DNA from: Colletes latitarsis
Lineage: Eukaryota > Arthropoda > Insecta > Hymenoptera > Colletidae
Length of the DNA stretch: 64,000 bases
Assembly (NCBI RefSeq): GCF_051014445.1
Contig: NC_135147.1
Location: 24,456,479-24,520,478 of the forward strand
Direction of reading: 5' to 3'
Below, piece after piece: positions 1-11,886 of the stretch (the first letter of the stretch is position 1; each line of letters begins with the position of its first letter). The position numbers were made by a program, and so were the translations under genes. Below the pieces are notes generated by a model that saw nothing but the letters and a program-made list of their open reading frames with translations, did no database searches and was not told the DNA's origin.

Positions 1-121
1 ATAACTTCTTAACGAAGCCTTCACCAACAAATTGGTATTCCTGATTTTCTCCTTATTTTAGCCTCTAGAATCTCCCAATAAAATTGTTTCCAAGTCTGAC
101 CGAACATCCTGTATATATTCA
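1..121 (+). mobile_element. Family I element, right end only (copy A)
   Basis: The window opens inside the right terminal part of the Family I repeat. It runs from ATAACTTCTTAACGAAGCC to CCGAACATCCTGTATAT and matches the right ends at 11762-11886 and 18463-18580. These right ends are approximately the reverse complement of the Family I left ends, so this is half of a long inverted repeat. The rest of the copy lies upstream of the window. No coding capacity is visible. Confidence 0.8.
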
Positions 122-1140
122 AAGTGAAAATCCTTCTCTTCAAAATATTTTCAAAATCTCAGTGTCGTTGCGAGATTTCTCGGTTGCTGAATAACCGGTT
201 TTGGCGAGCAGCGATCCTCGGACCACAGTTTGAGGAACAACGGTACACGCAATCAAGCCACGAGCATCGACGAAGGAATTCATCATCCCCTCCCCGTCGA
301 AACTCGGGCGAAATTCGCGAGAATTATTTCCAAGCGTGATTGCTTCGTTGCCTCCTCCAGGATCGGTCAATTTACCACGTTCAGCGGGAACAATGGTCGT
401 TCGCGTCGGGGGGAAAAAACAGTCGAACTCTTATCGAAACGGCCGGGGGATTTACGATTTCGAAGAGCCACGTTGCCATTCGAGGATTAAGATGCGCGAC
501 AATACGGAATCGCGACCGGTGGAACGACGGGTTTGGGGGGTTGCATTAATTCTCTCGTCGGCGTATTCGTTGGGCGTAATTCTTGGCCGAGCGGGGGACA
601 ATAGGCGAGGAAGAAAACGGATTAACGATCGATCGATTTAGTCCCGCGGCAAACAGAGGTGAATTATGTATTTTCAAGTACGAAAGGCGAGACGTGCCTT
701 CCGCCAAACGAACGAATCTCATTCGTTCCGCCTTCTTGTTTGCTCGGTTTTCCTCCTTCCTCTCTCTCTCTCTCTCTTTCTCGTTCGTTCAGCCTGATTT
801 TCTCGTTTTCCTTCTCGCGGGACGGTTCGAGAGCAAAAAGACAACACGCCGACTCTTTACCCTTGCTTATTTTCCGCCCCTTCGATGAGCGCGTGGGTGG
901 GGCGACGCCGGGTTCCTCGTCGAACATGATACCGCCGAGAAGCAATCATCGGTTCGCAAATGCACTCGAGAGGAGTTCCATCGGGGCCGACGATAAAATC
1001 TCTTATGAGAACGGATCGAAGAAGCGCGATAAAAATGCACCGACGCCGCCGGAACCAGTCGAGTTACAGGAAATTTTATGTGGTACGTCGAGATCGAACG
1101 TCTACCACCATCGGTTCCAAGGACTCTGATTAACGGACGT
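122..1140. other. Unique, GC-richer sequence; no gene recognised
   Basis: Non-repetitive sequence with frequent CpG and overlapping short open frames of up to 156 codons on both strands. None has a recognisable domain, and they shadow one another. The frame at 659-1129 passes through a simple TC repeat, which argues against coding. It could be regulatory or simply an isochore-like island. Confidence 0.5.
761..777 (+). repeat. TC dinucleotide microsatellite
   Basis: An uninterrupted TC run of about eight units, flanked by further pyrimidine-rich sequence. It is a simple sequence repeat with no evident function. Confidence 0.9.
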
Positions 1141-4100
1141 CACTGGAATCGAAAGTTGCAGAATTACTGGCCACTCGAGCCCCTTCGCTCGGGCAATTTC
1201 GAATTTGGAATTGTAGAATTATGGAACCGTAAATGACAAATCGATAATCCTTTGCACTTTGAGAATTAATAGAAGTAACTTGGCTCCTCGAGTGCAATTT
1301 TGTGGCGATACTTATAAATGTAATGTCTAAGAGTGTATATTGTTTATAATATTGTAATTATGAAATTACTTGTAAACTTTTATCGTGCATTTTCGTGTCA
1401 ATGCATCTTGACGATATTTACAAAATTACGATTAGTGTTTCTTATGGAGTGAAATAAGAAACCTGTTATCACTTTAATAAACATGTCCCACTCTTAGGTA
1501 TTATGTAGATAAAAGTCATTGAATATGCACAGTTAAAAATACCAACTTGTGTTAGACTAAATTTAAAAATTACAGGGTTTATTAAACTACAATTATTTAT
1601 TTTTCATTTGGTTTTGTATTTGTAATTTGTAAACGCGACCCTTTTTGTACCCACATTTTTCAAATTGCCGCGCGGAATAATTAAAAAAAGTAATCTATCC
1701 TCCATAAAGCCCATTCAATTTGTTATAAATTTCTTCAGAGACTGTACCTAATGATTCGATTGTATTTTTTAATTCCAGCGTTTTTAGCAACGATGTAGAT
1801 TTCTACATCGAAGAAAGATCATTCATCTTCCAAGCGTTAGAATATTTTTAATTTCCCCGTAGATCCAAATTAATTCAAATATCATAGTTCCTCCCTCCCA
1901 CCTAAAAAAATTCACTCTCTAACACGTTCACTGTCAAATAAAAATCGTATAATATTCTGCCAAAGTAAAATTCCGATTCTAGAGCATTGTAAGGTACCCT
2001 AAAATTTATTTCAATACCTATATTTGTAACCCTGTTAAAATTCACAAATTCTATCCAACTTTATTTCCCTCAATGTCTTAACTTGAGAATTAATTTTCCT
2101 AGTATTGTCTAGTATAGTCAGTCAAAGTGTTAAACATGTTTTCCAAAGATTTTTAATGAAATTCCTCCGGATTATAATATTTCTCTTCCCGGTGGATTTA
2201 AATTTAAAAAGTTTATTCGGATATCATTAAGCATCGCCGAGGAAAAGTCACGAAAATCGTCTGGATTTTTTGGGGGGCCGTTACACTGGGAATCCCCCTT
2301 AAGAGTCTATCATTAGCACAAAAAATACTCGCTCGAGATCTCTCTCAAGATTGATGAGGAGGGCTCGGATTCATGTTTAGAAGGCACGAAAGTAACGCGA
2401 AAATAATCGTTCCCTCCGCGAAAGATCCATTTAACGGCGTTCGTGCTTACGGGTGCTACGATTCTTTATGCAAGGTTCGCGTTATGGATGGAACGGGTGA
2501 ATAATGGAGTAGGCTGTTCCAGGAGAATTTAAATTGTGTTTGGTCGATGACATCGTTTCGCGTTCTTCGCTAGGCATAATCACGAACCATTATAGTTGGT
2601 TGACCTTAACATACTACTACTAATTGCATATTCCAGGGGGCGTATTCCCAGGAGGCAGGCTATTTTTAATTCATAATATTAAAAATCGATCATCCGTCGC
2701 TTACAAATTCAGTATCGAATACCTTAAGTAATTTGAATAACGAGCACAATTTTTTATATTTTCTCTGTCTCGATTTGGACACTTTTGCATTTTACGTTCC
2801 TCTAAAAAATACAGGCTACTCAATTTGTGTAATTTTTAGCTTCAAGGTTTAAACCTGAGTAATATCTATATTATCCAATTTAAAAATTTCACAAAATAGG
2901 TATACCTTGATTTTTCCGATTAAATGCTTCCAAGAGCGACGAGGTTATTTCCCGCATTTCTACTAATAATCAAACGCGACAGTGTAGAATTCTGTACAAT
3001 CCAATGCTGGGCAGTTTATTGGATGGATTTCAGCGTTTCGAAAGGTAGAGATTACAAAAATCCCGCGGGAAAAACCGATAACGGTTTTCCTTTTGCTCGT
3101 ACATTCAGGGGAAAAACCTATAATGAAAACTAAGGTTGAAGATATTCAAAAAATGACGACACGGATTGATGAGAACACATCGGGCTCTCGATGGGAGGTA
3201 TCGAATGGGCCACTGTCGCTACGGAAACGCGTAAATGCGCGTTTTCTACAATTTCAATGTTTTCTAGGCCCTCGTTCGTTCGCAGTTTTATAGAAAAGTA
3301 CACGGACGATCCGTTTAACGGACCAACAGGCGATTCCTTCCGATCGTTGGTTGAAATATCGAGCAGCGGACACCTGATAAAAGCAGCTCGTGATCGGGAA
3401 AAGTTGGAAGAAGTATTCGCCGTGGATGTTGCGTAACTAGACATCGGTTGGCCAGTGCGCAGCAATTATTTGCCAAGCATCGTCCCAGCATCGAGCGGAA
3501 AACGACGCGCGTGATTAATGTCTCTATTCAATTATTTAAAGCATCATCTCGGTTCGTTTGGGTCTATTTACGATTTAACGTTGATTAATGGACGCGCGGA
3601 ACGGATACGCCGCAGCACGTATGGCTCGTATCGCAGAAATGCCTATTAATCTTACTAAGGATTGCCTATTGTACCGAACGGTCCACACGTTAAGGTACAG
3701 AGCCTAATACTTTGACGCATTTAGTTCGTACTCTGTATATGGTAACGTTTGTTCGCTCCGTATCTGTGTTTATAGTCGCGTGGGTGTACATACGCGTGCT
3801 CGCGTACGATTCAACATTGCGTATATCGCGGCATTCGTATCGAATGAAACGCGTACGTAGGCCGAACTTAAGGCAACGGTACACAGTTTGTGCAGCTCAT
3901 ATGCACAATGCATCGTCGATTCACAGGCTGTACATACATAGTCCACGCATAGCATATATGCCTTCTGATTGGCTGATTCCCGCACCACCCACGTCCACCG
4001 AATTAATTCAGTTGTTGCGTTTCGTCGAGAATCGAACGACTCCATGATACGGACGCCGGCGATTTCATTTGTCTTCCCTGAACGATTCGATTCCCACAGA

Positions 4101-4395
4101 TTTACTCCTTAAGTCTACCTGGCTAAAATCGGGGAAAATGCAATTCAGAAGCTTTTGGGAACACATTGGGAATTAAAGAAATTGATTCTCCAGATTGAAT
4201 GATAGAGTATATAAATCTAGATGGAACTCTTGAATTTCAACGAGGCTCTAAAAATAAATTCTACGAAAAGTTGTGGGTGGTTTCAAATTTTCTGAAAACA
4301 AAGTTTCGATTTCGTGGACAATTTCGGGGGTTTAAATATAATTCACATGCTTAGGGTTCTCTAGGGATTGCTTCTAGAATTTTTTATATTCGAAG
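1141..4395. other. Mostly AT-rich unique sequence; no gene recognised
   Basis: The first part (to about 2200) is AT-rich and featureless, apart from a small hairpin at 1791-1810 with 9-bp arms around a TT loop (CGATGTAGA and TCTACATCG). From about 2220 to 2640, and again from about 3130 to 4060, the composition is more balanced, with many CpG and TACG/CGTA steps. The short open frames there (up to 111 codons) overlap on both strands and match nothing I know. Confidence 0.5.
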
Positions 4396-7300
4396 GATCT
4401 AATATTTCGGTAATTTGAATATTGAGCTACTGTAATTTGGATTTTGTTTGAATAGCTGAGTATTCGTTCTAAATTATATTTATTCGTCAAAGTGTAATGG
4501 TTGGTGGAGAATCTCCAGCTTTGCAGGTGCAAATTTATATAATATTTTGTAGATTTCGACTCTATTTTGGAGCCTCATTTGGTATTACAAACTGTTTTTA
4601 AAATTATTAGTATTTTTTGACTGAATTGACAGAAGAGGGCTAGAGATTTCTGAATGTTTTGCATATTTTCAAGTTACGCAATCATGTTGTTTGTTACATT
4701 GCTAAATTATATTTATTCACCAAAGTGCAATAGAAAGTGGAGAATGTTTTGCATATATTTCAGTTACACAATCGTGTTGTTTGTTGCATTGCTAAATTAT
4801 ATTTATTCACCAAAGTGCAATAGTAAGTGGAGAATCTCCAGCTTTGCAGAGTGTAAATTCATATAATATTTTGTAGATTTCGACTCTATTTTGGATCCTC
4901 ATTTGGTATTACAAACTGTTTTCAAAATTACCAGTATTTTTTTAGTGAATTGACAGAAGAGGGCTAGAGATTCCTAAATATTTTGTACATTTACAAATTG
5001 CACAATCCTATTATCCCTGAAAATAGAAAAGTTGGAACTATATTATTTGAATAACGTTTGAACAATATTACAAAGTATATTTATATCGTGTGATATTGAG
5101 CGACTGTAATTTGAATTTTATTAGAATATGTAGTTGAATATTTGTTCTAAATTATATTTATTCGTCAAAGTGTAATGGTTGGTGGAGAATCTCCAGCTTT
5201 GCAGGTGCAAATTCATATAATATTTTATAGATTTCGACTCTATTTTGGTGCCTCATTTGGTATTACAAACTGTTTTTAAAATTATCAATATTTTTTTACT
5301 GAATTGACAGAAGAGGACTAATAAACATTCCTGAATGTTTTGCATATTTGCAAATTACACAATCCTATTATTCCTGAAAATACAAAAGTTGGAACTATGT
5401 TATTTGAATAACTTTTGAACAATATTACAAAGTATATTTATATCGTGTGATATTGAGCGACTGTAATTTGAATTTTATTAGAATATGTAGTTGAATATTC
5501 GTTCTAAATTATATTTATTCGTCAAAGTGCAATGGTTGATGGAGAATCTTCAGCTTTGCAGGTGCAAATTTATATAATATTTTGTCGATTTCGACTCTAT
5601 TTTGGAGCCTTATTTGGTATTATTAACTGTTTTTAAAATTATCAATATTTTTTTGCTGAATTGACAGAAGAGGGCTAATAAACATTCCTAAATGTTTTAC
5701 ACAATTACAAATTGCACAATCCTATTATTCCTGAAAATAGAAAAGTTGGAACTATGTTATTTGAATAACGTTTGAGCAATATTACAAAGTATATTTATAT
5801 CGTGTGATATTGAGCGACTGTAATTTGAATTTTATTAGAATATGTAGTTGAATATTCGTTCTAAATTATATTTATTCGTCAAAGTGCAATGGTTGATGGA
5901 GAATCTTCAGCTTTGCAGGTGCAAATTCATATAATATTTTATAGATTTCGACTCTATTTTGGAGCCTTATTTGGTATTACAAACTGTTTTCAAAATTATC
6001 AGTATTTTTTTACTGAATTGACAGAAGATGGCTAGAGATTCCTAAATATTTTGTACATTTACAAATTGCACAATCCTATTATTCCTGAAAATAGAAAAGT
6101 TGGAACTACGTTATTTGAATAACGTTTGAACAATATTACAAAGTATATTTATATCGTGTGATATTGAGCGACTGTAATTTGAATTTTATTAGAATATGTA
6201 GTTGAATATTCGTTCTAAATTATATTTATTCGTCAAAGTGTAATGGTTGGTGGAGAATCTCCAGCTTTGCAGGTGCAAATTCATATAATATTTTATAGAT
6301 TTCGACTCTATTTTGGAGCCTCATTTGGTATTACAAACTGTTTTTAAAATTACCAGTATTTTTTTACTGAATTGACAAAAGAGGGCTAGAGATTCCTAAA
6401 TGTTTTGCGTATTTGCAAGTTACACAATCGTGTTTGAAAATAGAAAAATTGGAACTATCTTATTCGAATAAAGTTTGAACAACATTAAAGTATATTTATA
6501 TCGTGTGATATTGAGCGACTGTAATTTGAATTTTATTAGAATATGTAGTTGAATATTCGTTCTAAATTATATTTATTCGTCAAAGTGTAATGGTTGGTGG
6601 AGAATCTCCAGCTTTGCAGGTGCAAATTCATATAATATTTTATAGATTTCGACTCTATTTTGGTGCCTCATTTGGTATTACAAACTGTTTTTAAAATTAT
6701 CAATATTTTTTTACTGAATTGACAGAAGAGGACTAATAAACATTCCTGAATGTTTTGCATATTTGCAAATTACACAATCCTATTATTCCTGAAAATACAA
6801 AAGTTGGAACTATGTTATTTGAATAACTTTTGAACAATATTACAAAGTATATTTATATCGTGTGATATTGAGCGACTGTAATTTGAATTTTATTAGAATA
6901 TGTAGTTGAATATTCGTTCTAAATTATATTTATTCGTCAAAGTGCAATGGTTGATGGAGAATCTTCAGCTTTGCAGGTGCAAATTTATATAATATTTTGT
7001 CGATTTCGACTCTATTTTGGAGCCTTATTTGGTATTATTAACTGTTTTTAAAATTATCAATATTTTTTTGCTGAATTGACAGAAGAGGGCTAATAAACAT
7101 TCCTAAATGTTTTACACAATTACAAATTGCACAATCCTATTATTCCTGAAAATAGAAAAGTTGGAACTATGTTATTTGAATAACGTTTGAGCAATATTAC
7201 AAAGTATATTTATATCGTGTGATATTGAGCGACTGTAATTTGAATTTTATTAGAATATGTAGTTGAATATTCGTTCTAAATTATATTTATTCGTCAAAGT

Positions 7301-8279
7301 GTAATGGTTGGTGGAGAATCTCCAGCTTTGCAGGTGCAAATTCATATAATATTTTATAGATTTCGACTCTATTTTGGAGCCTTATTTGGTATTACAAACT
7401 GTTTTCAAAATTATCAGTATTTTTTTACTGAATTGACAGAAGATGGCTAGAGATTCCTAAATATTTTGTACATTTACAAATTGCACAATCCTATTATTCC
7501 TGAAAATAGAAAAGTTGGAACTACGTTATTTGAATAACGTTTGAACAATATTACAAAGTATATTTATATCGTGTGATATTGAGCGACTGTAATTTGAATT
7601 TTATTAGAATATGTAGTTGAATATTCGTTCTAAATTATATTTATTCGTCAAAGTGTAATGGTTGGTGGAGAATCTCCAGCTTTGCAGGTGCAAATTCATA
7701 TAATATTTTATAGATTTCGACTCTATTTTGGAGCCTCATTTGGTATTACAAACTGTTTTTAAAATTACCAGTATTTTTTTACTGAATTGACAAAAGAGGG
7801 CTAGAGATTCCTAAATGTTTTGCGTATTTGCAAGTTACACAATCGTGTTTGAAAATAGAAAAATTGGAACTATCTTATTCGAATAAAGTTTGAACAACAT
7901 TAAAGTATATTTATATCGTGTGATATTGAGCGACTGTAATTTGAATTTTATTAGAATATGTAGTTGAATATTCGTTCTAAATTATATTTATTCGTCAAAG
8001 TGTAATGGTTGGTAGAGAATCTCCAGCTTTGCAGGTGCAAATTCATATAATATTTTATAGATTTCGACTCTATTTTGGATCCTCATTAGGTATTACAAAC
8101 TGTTTTTAAAATTACCAGTATTTTTTTACTGAATTGACAGAAGAGGACTAATAAACATTCCTAAATGTTTTACACAATTACAAATTGCACTATCCTATTA
8201 TTCCTGAAAATAGAAAAGTTGGAACTATCTCATTCGAATAATATTTTAACAATATTACAAAGTATATTTATATCGTGTG
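4396..8279 (+). repeat. Satellite array, ~355-bp monomer, with 1,415-bp four-monomer higher-order unit
   Basis: The anchor AAATTATATTTATTCGTCAA, or its variant, recurs at 4471, 4704, 4794, 5149, 5506, 5863, 6217, 6564, 6921, 7278, 7632 and 7979. From 5149 the spacings are 357, 357, 354, 347 and then again 357, 357, 354, 347. So 5149-6563 and 6564-7978 are two nearly identical 1,415-bp blocks of four distinguishable monomers. The left end (before 5149) is more divergent and contains an internal 90-bp duplication. The right end stops abruptly in a partial monomer at about 8279. Each monomer is AT-rich. The 70-codon frame at 4654-4866 is a by-product of the 90-bp duplication. This is typical of satellite evolution by unequal exchange. 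Confidence 0.95.
4654..4833 (+). repeat. 90-bp tandem duplication at the left edge of the satellite
   Basis: Two consecutive 90-bp copies start with TTTTGCATAT and contain TTATATTTATTCACCAAAGTG at 4706 and 4796. They differ by a few substitutions. The unit length is a multiple of three, so an open frame passes through both, but no coding function is indicated. The duplication breaks the ordinary 355-bp spacing. Confidence 0.85.
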
Positions 8280-8870
8280 TCGATTAATCAGAGATACAAG
8301 AGAGTAGGATTATCAAGGTTTTGGCCAAACCGGAAGACACGGGTCGCGAGGAGCCCTAACAACGCGGTTGGGCGTTGGATGTTGTCGTTTGGAAAGTGCC
8401 CGGAGACCAAAGAGCAATTATCTTGCTTAAGCGCCCTGACGTTTCAAATTTGCAATCTTGCCGTTCCGGGGGCAGATTGCAAACTTCACTAATATCAATT
8501 AACTCGGCCAGAAATGAGCCATAATGCGACCTAACGATAGCCATTCCGATGATTGCGTCAGATTTGTACGAATTAGCGGTTAATCGTTCAGACGTTCCCG
8601 TCCGGTCCACGGAACTGCCTGGGACGAACGCGTTAGATTAACCGTGGAACGAAACGCGTTTTAATTGCGGATATTTATCAACGATAAAAGCGACCGACGA
8701 CCTGTTCGAACGACGAATCCTCCAGCCGGGGCACACCGGCGTTTTGAATTATTTCGCGGCCATTACGTTGCCCCCTCGTCGCTCTCCTCGTTAGGGGGGT
8801 CATTCTTTTATTGCAATTAGCGACGGAATTCAACGATACGCTCATTAATAGCGATACTTACCAATTTTCA
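8280..8870. other. Unique island of balanced composition directly after the satellite
   Basis: The composition changes sharply at the satellite edge. The stretch is non-repetitive, rich in CpG and contains several TAAT/ATTA words (around 8495-8600, 8636-8680 and 8815-8850). Such mixed sequence is what conserved regulatory elements in insect intergenic DNA often look like, but no specific site can be proved from one sequence. The open frames (71 and 84 codons) are not recognisable. Confidence 0.35.
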
Positions 8871-8875
8871 GTCGA

Positions 8876-9570
8876 GGTATCAAATACGTATCGTATCGAG
8901 TAGCAATCGGTATTACCAAGACTCGAATAAAAGCATCGTCAGTTTGGAAAGCTAGAAATGCTTCGATTTCAACGACTGTTATTGACATTTCAATGAATTC
9001 GATTTTAATCTCGTACATTTATTCAAATTATGGTGTCAGCATCGTCATTTTGGAAAGCTAGAAATAGGTGCCTCGATTTCCACGACTTTATTGACATTTT
9101 CACTCTTTGGGGCACGCTGGGATTAAATGTGCCCCACATTTTTGCGTAAAGCAATTGATAATATCTTCAACAAATGTTGCAAATGTATTCATTTGCGTTG
9201 GCAACATTCAACGTGCCAATAGAGGTTCATTAATTCTTGCAAGCGGGAGGTTTATTGCGACAATCTTTTACCTTCGTTAATAAAAATATACCAATTTTGT
9301 TCGATTTAAAACGCAATAAAATTTCTATGGGTCCATTTTACTATCTGAAATCCTGTGTTGCAAAGAGTTGAAGAGTTCAATTTTAACCTCCAACGTTTAT
9401 TAAAATTATAGCGTCGAGGATAGAAATACGTATCGTATCTAGTGATTGGTATTACTCATTTGGAAAGCTAGAAATGAGAGCTCCCATTTCAACGACCATT
9501 ATCGACGTTTAAAAGAATTCAATTTTAACCTCGTACGTTTATTCAAATTATACTGTCGAAAATAGAAATG
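8876..9570 (+). repeat. Degenerate direct repeats sharing TTTGGAAAGCTAGAAATG
   Basis: The phrase TTTGGAAAGCTAGAAAT occurs at about 8943, 9050 and 9458. Each is followed by a variant of 'TTTCAACGAC..TTATTGAC', and after the first and third copies a 'TTTTAA(T/C)CTCGTAC(A/G)TTTATTCAAATTAT' segment follows. The preceding 'AATACGTATCGTATC' occurs near 8884 and 9426. The copies are interrupted and diverged, so this is an old local duplication and not an active array. Confidence 0.7.
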
Positions 9571-11008
9571 TCCTTCGATCAGAAAATTGGTAAAAAGTGT
9601 ATGTAGAGACGATTTTAACAGCTAGTTGGTAATATTTTTGCCCCGCGAATTATTTAGCTTCCAAAGGCAAATGTAGCGACTGAACAACGGGGTCGTTCGC
9701 CCACTGGTTGGATCGTTACAGAATTGATTGTATACCGATGGACGTTTTTCTTTGTCCGGAAGCGAGTCGTGTCGTTGCACGTAGCGTACAATATTATATG
9801 AAACCGCCACGGAGGCTTTTGCACCGCCTAAAAATAAAATAAAAAAAGCAAAAAAAAGTAGCACAACACTAACGACGCTTTAGCTTTATGGGGGGGGATT
9901 ATTTCGAGCTGTGTCGTGCTTCGATCGTATTCGTCGACTGTTCGAAAGTGATCGTAAGAGCTCGAATATCGCGAATAAACTTTCGAAATATTTTTTTCCA
10001 CGCTGCTCGATGGCTTTTCTCCACGGAAATATTTAATCTGGAGTACCTCTGGTTCGCTGTGCGGTCGTAAACTACCTTCTGGTTGCGTAGAACCCGTTTA
10101 ATTGTATAGTAAAATGTACTCTCGTAGCACAAAGAAAGGTCTGCTATTCGAGGAAAGTCGAGAGTCAGCCGTGGGAGGGTGGAATCGTGAGATTTTAAAG
10201 AACGAGAGACTTAGAGTCACTCTCTGTAATTACATTTAATTTGTTGCCTTTTTTTTAGAACCTATACGCGAATTACCTGGGTCACTATTTTCTTGCGAAA
10301 ATATACTATTCCACTCGTACGTTTCCACTTAATTTAATTTTGCTCCAGGGTATACATATTTAGCTCTGTTTTCGTACTGTTTTTCTATGCCTTTTGTTCA
10401 AATTTCGCGTTCCTATATTACAATTTTTCGTATTAAAGTGCTTAAAAATAGTTATTCCCAAAATGTGTTACAAGTTTGTAATTCAGATTGAAAAACTAAT
10501 GCTTCATTTTTACATTTCACGAGCGTTCTATTTGAATGCATTCTTTTTCGGAACAATTATTACCAGGTTTATTAAAAAGCAGCTCCCATAAAAATCTGCC
10601 TTTCAATTTCCCTTCTATTCTCAGTGTTTTTCATCGTATATTTTTTCCCCCGCAGGCGCCAAAATCGAAACGTTTAAATTATTACGCGGCAATTTACCTG
10701 GTACAAAACGAGGACGGTCGACAAAAATGGACGAAATTTTCGTAACTTTTCGTCGAACTGTTTCGAAAAGTTGCGCGCTGCGTTTTCCTACGGAATTCTC
10801 TTTTATTTCCGGAATGCAGCGTCGCGGCAAAGTTCACGGAAGTCGTTTCCTCTGGATCCCTTCACCGGGAAGAACGCGATCCTTTCATTTTAAACGAAAT
10901 TGCGATTCTGCGAGGGTAGATGTTGTGAAAAATGTAACCACTCAGGCTGCACAATTCACATTTGTTGCACGTTTCGAAACTGCATCGAAACCATCTTTGT
11001 GCCTTAAT
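9571..11008. other. AT-rich unique sequence; no gene recognised
   Basis: No repeats or genes are supported. A poly-A-rich stretch lies at about 9834-9858 and a run of G at about 9890. The open frame at 10727-11125 (132 codons) runs into the Family I element that starts at 11009, which makes it unlikely to be real. Confidence 0.5.
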
Positions 11009-11886
11009 ATACAGGGTGTTCGGCCACCCCTGGGAAAAATTTCAATGGAGGATTCTAGAGGCCAAAATAAGACGAAAATCAAGAATAAAAATTTCTTGAT
11101 GGAGGCTTCGTTAAAAAGTTATTAACAATTAAATTCAAAAATTTCAAATCGTTCTAGAAAAATTATTTTTAGTTGCAGGGGTCAATTACAATCATTTTTT
11201 ATCATTACACATACCCCCGAAATCCTACGAACTTTCGAGAAAAAAATTACCGAAGATCTAATGTCTGACCATATATGATATTTTCCCTGAAATTTCATGT
11301 GTATCTTTAAAACATCATAACTTTTGAACGGATTGGACGATTTTAATGTTTAAAAAAACAAACTACGCGTATTTTCGTGGAGAATATGTAGAAATTCTAA
11401 AAATATTGTAAAAGTCGTTCCTTAACCCCGTAAAGTGTGAAAAACCCCATAAAAGTGGTCGAATTTTCAGACAACCATAACTCCTATAATAGTCAATGGA
11501 TTTCATTGAAATTTAGTTTGGAAGTAGTGCTTATGGATACCTACAAAAAAGTATTAGACAACATATCCTTACAGCATCAAACATTCCTTACACAAAATCT
11601 AATTAGGTGCCCAAATTTTTCGACGAAAAAAAAAATTTCAAATTGATCTGAAAAAATTATTTTTAGTTGCAGGGGTCAATTACAATCATTTTTGGTGAAT
11701 AGACATACCCCTGAAATCTTGCGCATTTTCGAGAAAAAAATTCAATACGGTTGAAACTTCAAACATTAATAACTTTTCAATGTAGCCTCAATCAATAAAT
11801 TGGTATTCTTGATTTCCGTCTTATTTTGGCCTCCAGAATCCCCCATTATAATTTTTCCCAGGGGTGGCCGAACACCCTTGTATATT
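11009..11886 (+). mobile_element. Family I non-autonomous element, full length (copy B)
   Basis: The left end (ACAGGGTGTTCGGCCACCCC, from 11011) and the right end (GGGGTGGCCGAACACCCTTG, to about 11880) are inverted repeats of roughly 105 bp. The inner ends read GGCTTCGTTAAAAAGTTATT and its approximate reverse complement. The inside has a module M1 (TTTCAAATCGTTCTAGAAAA through CGAGAAAAAAATT; about 11140-11250 and again about 11630-11745) in direct orientation on both sides of a longer module M2 (about 11250-11580). TATA occurs on each side, consistent with a TA-type target site. No transposase is encoded. It resembles a MITE or foldback element mobilised in trans; the superfamily is not determined. 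Confidence 0.88.

Noticed and set aside
4396..8279. Regular repeats that could be mistaken for a CRISPR array
   Set aside because: The units are about 355 bp with no alternation of short repeats and unique spacers, and the sequence is eukaryotic in character. It is a satellite array.
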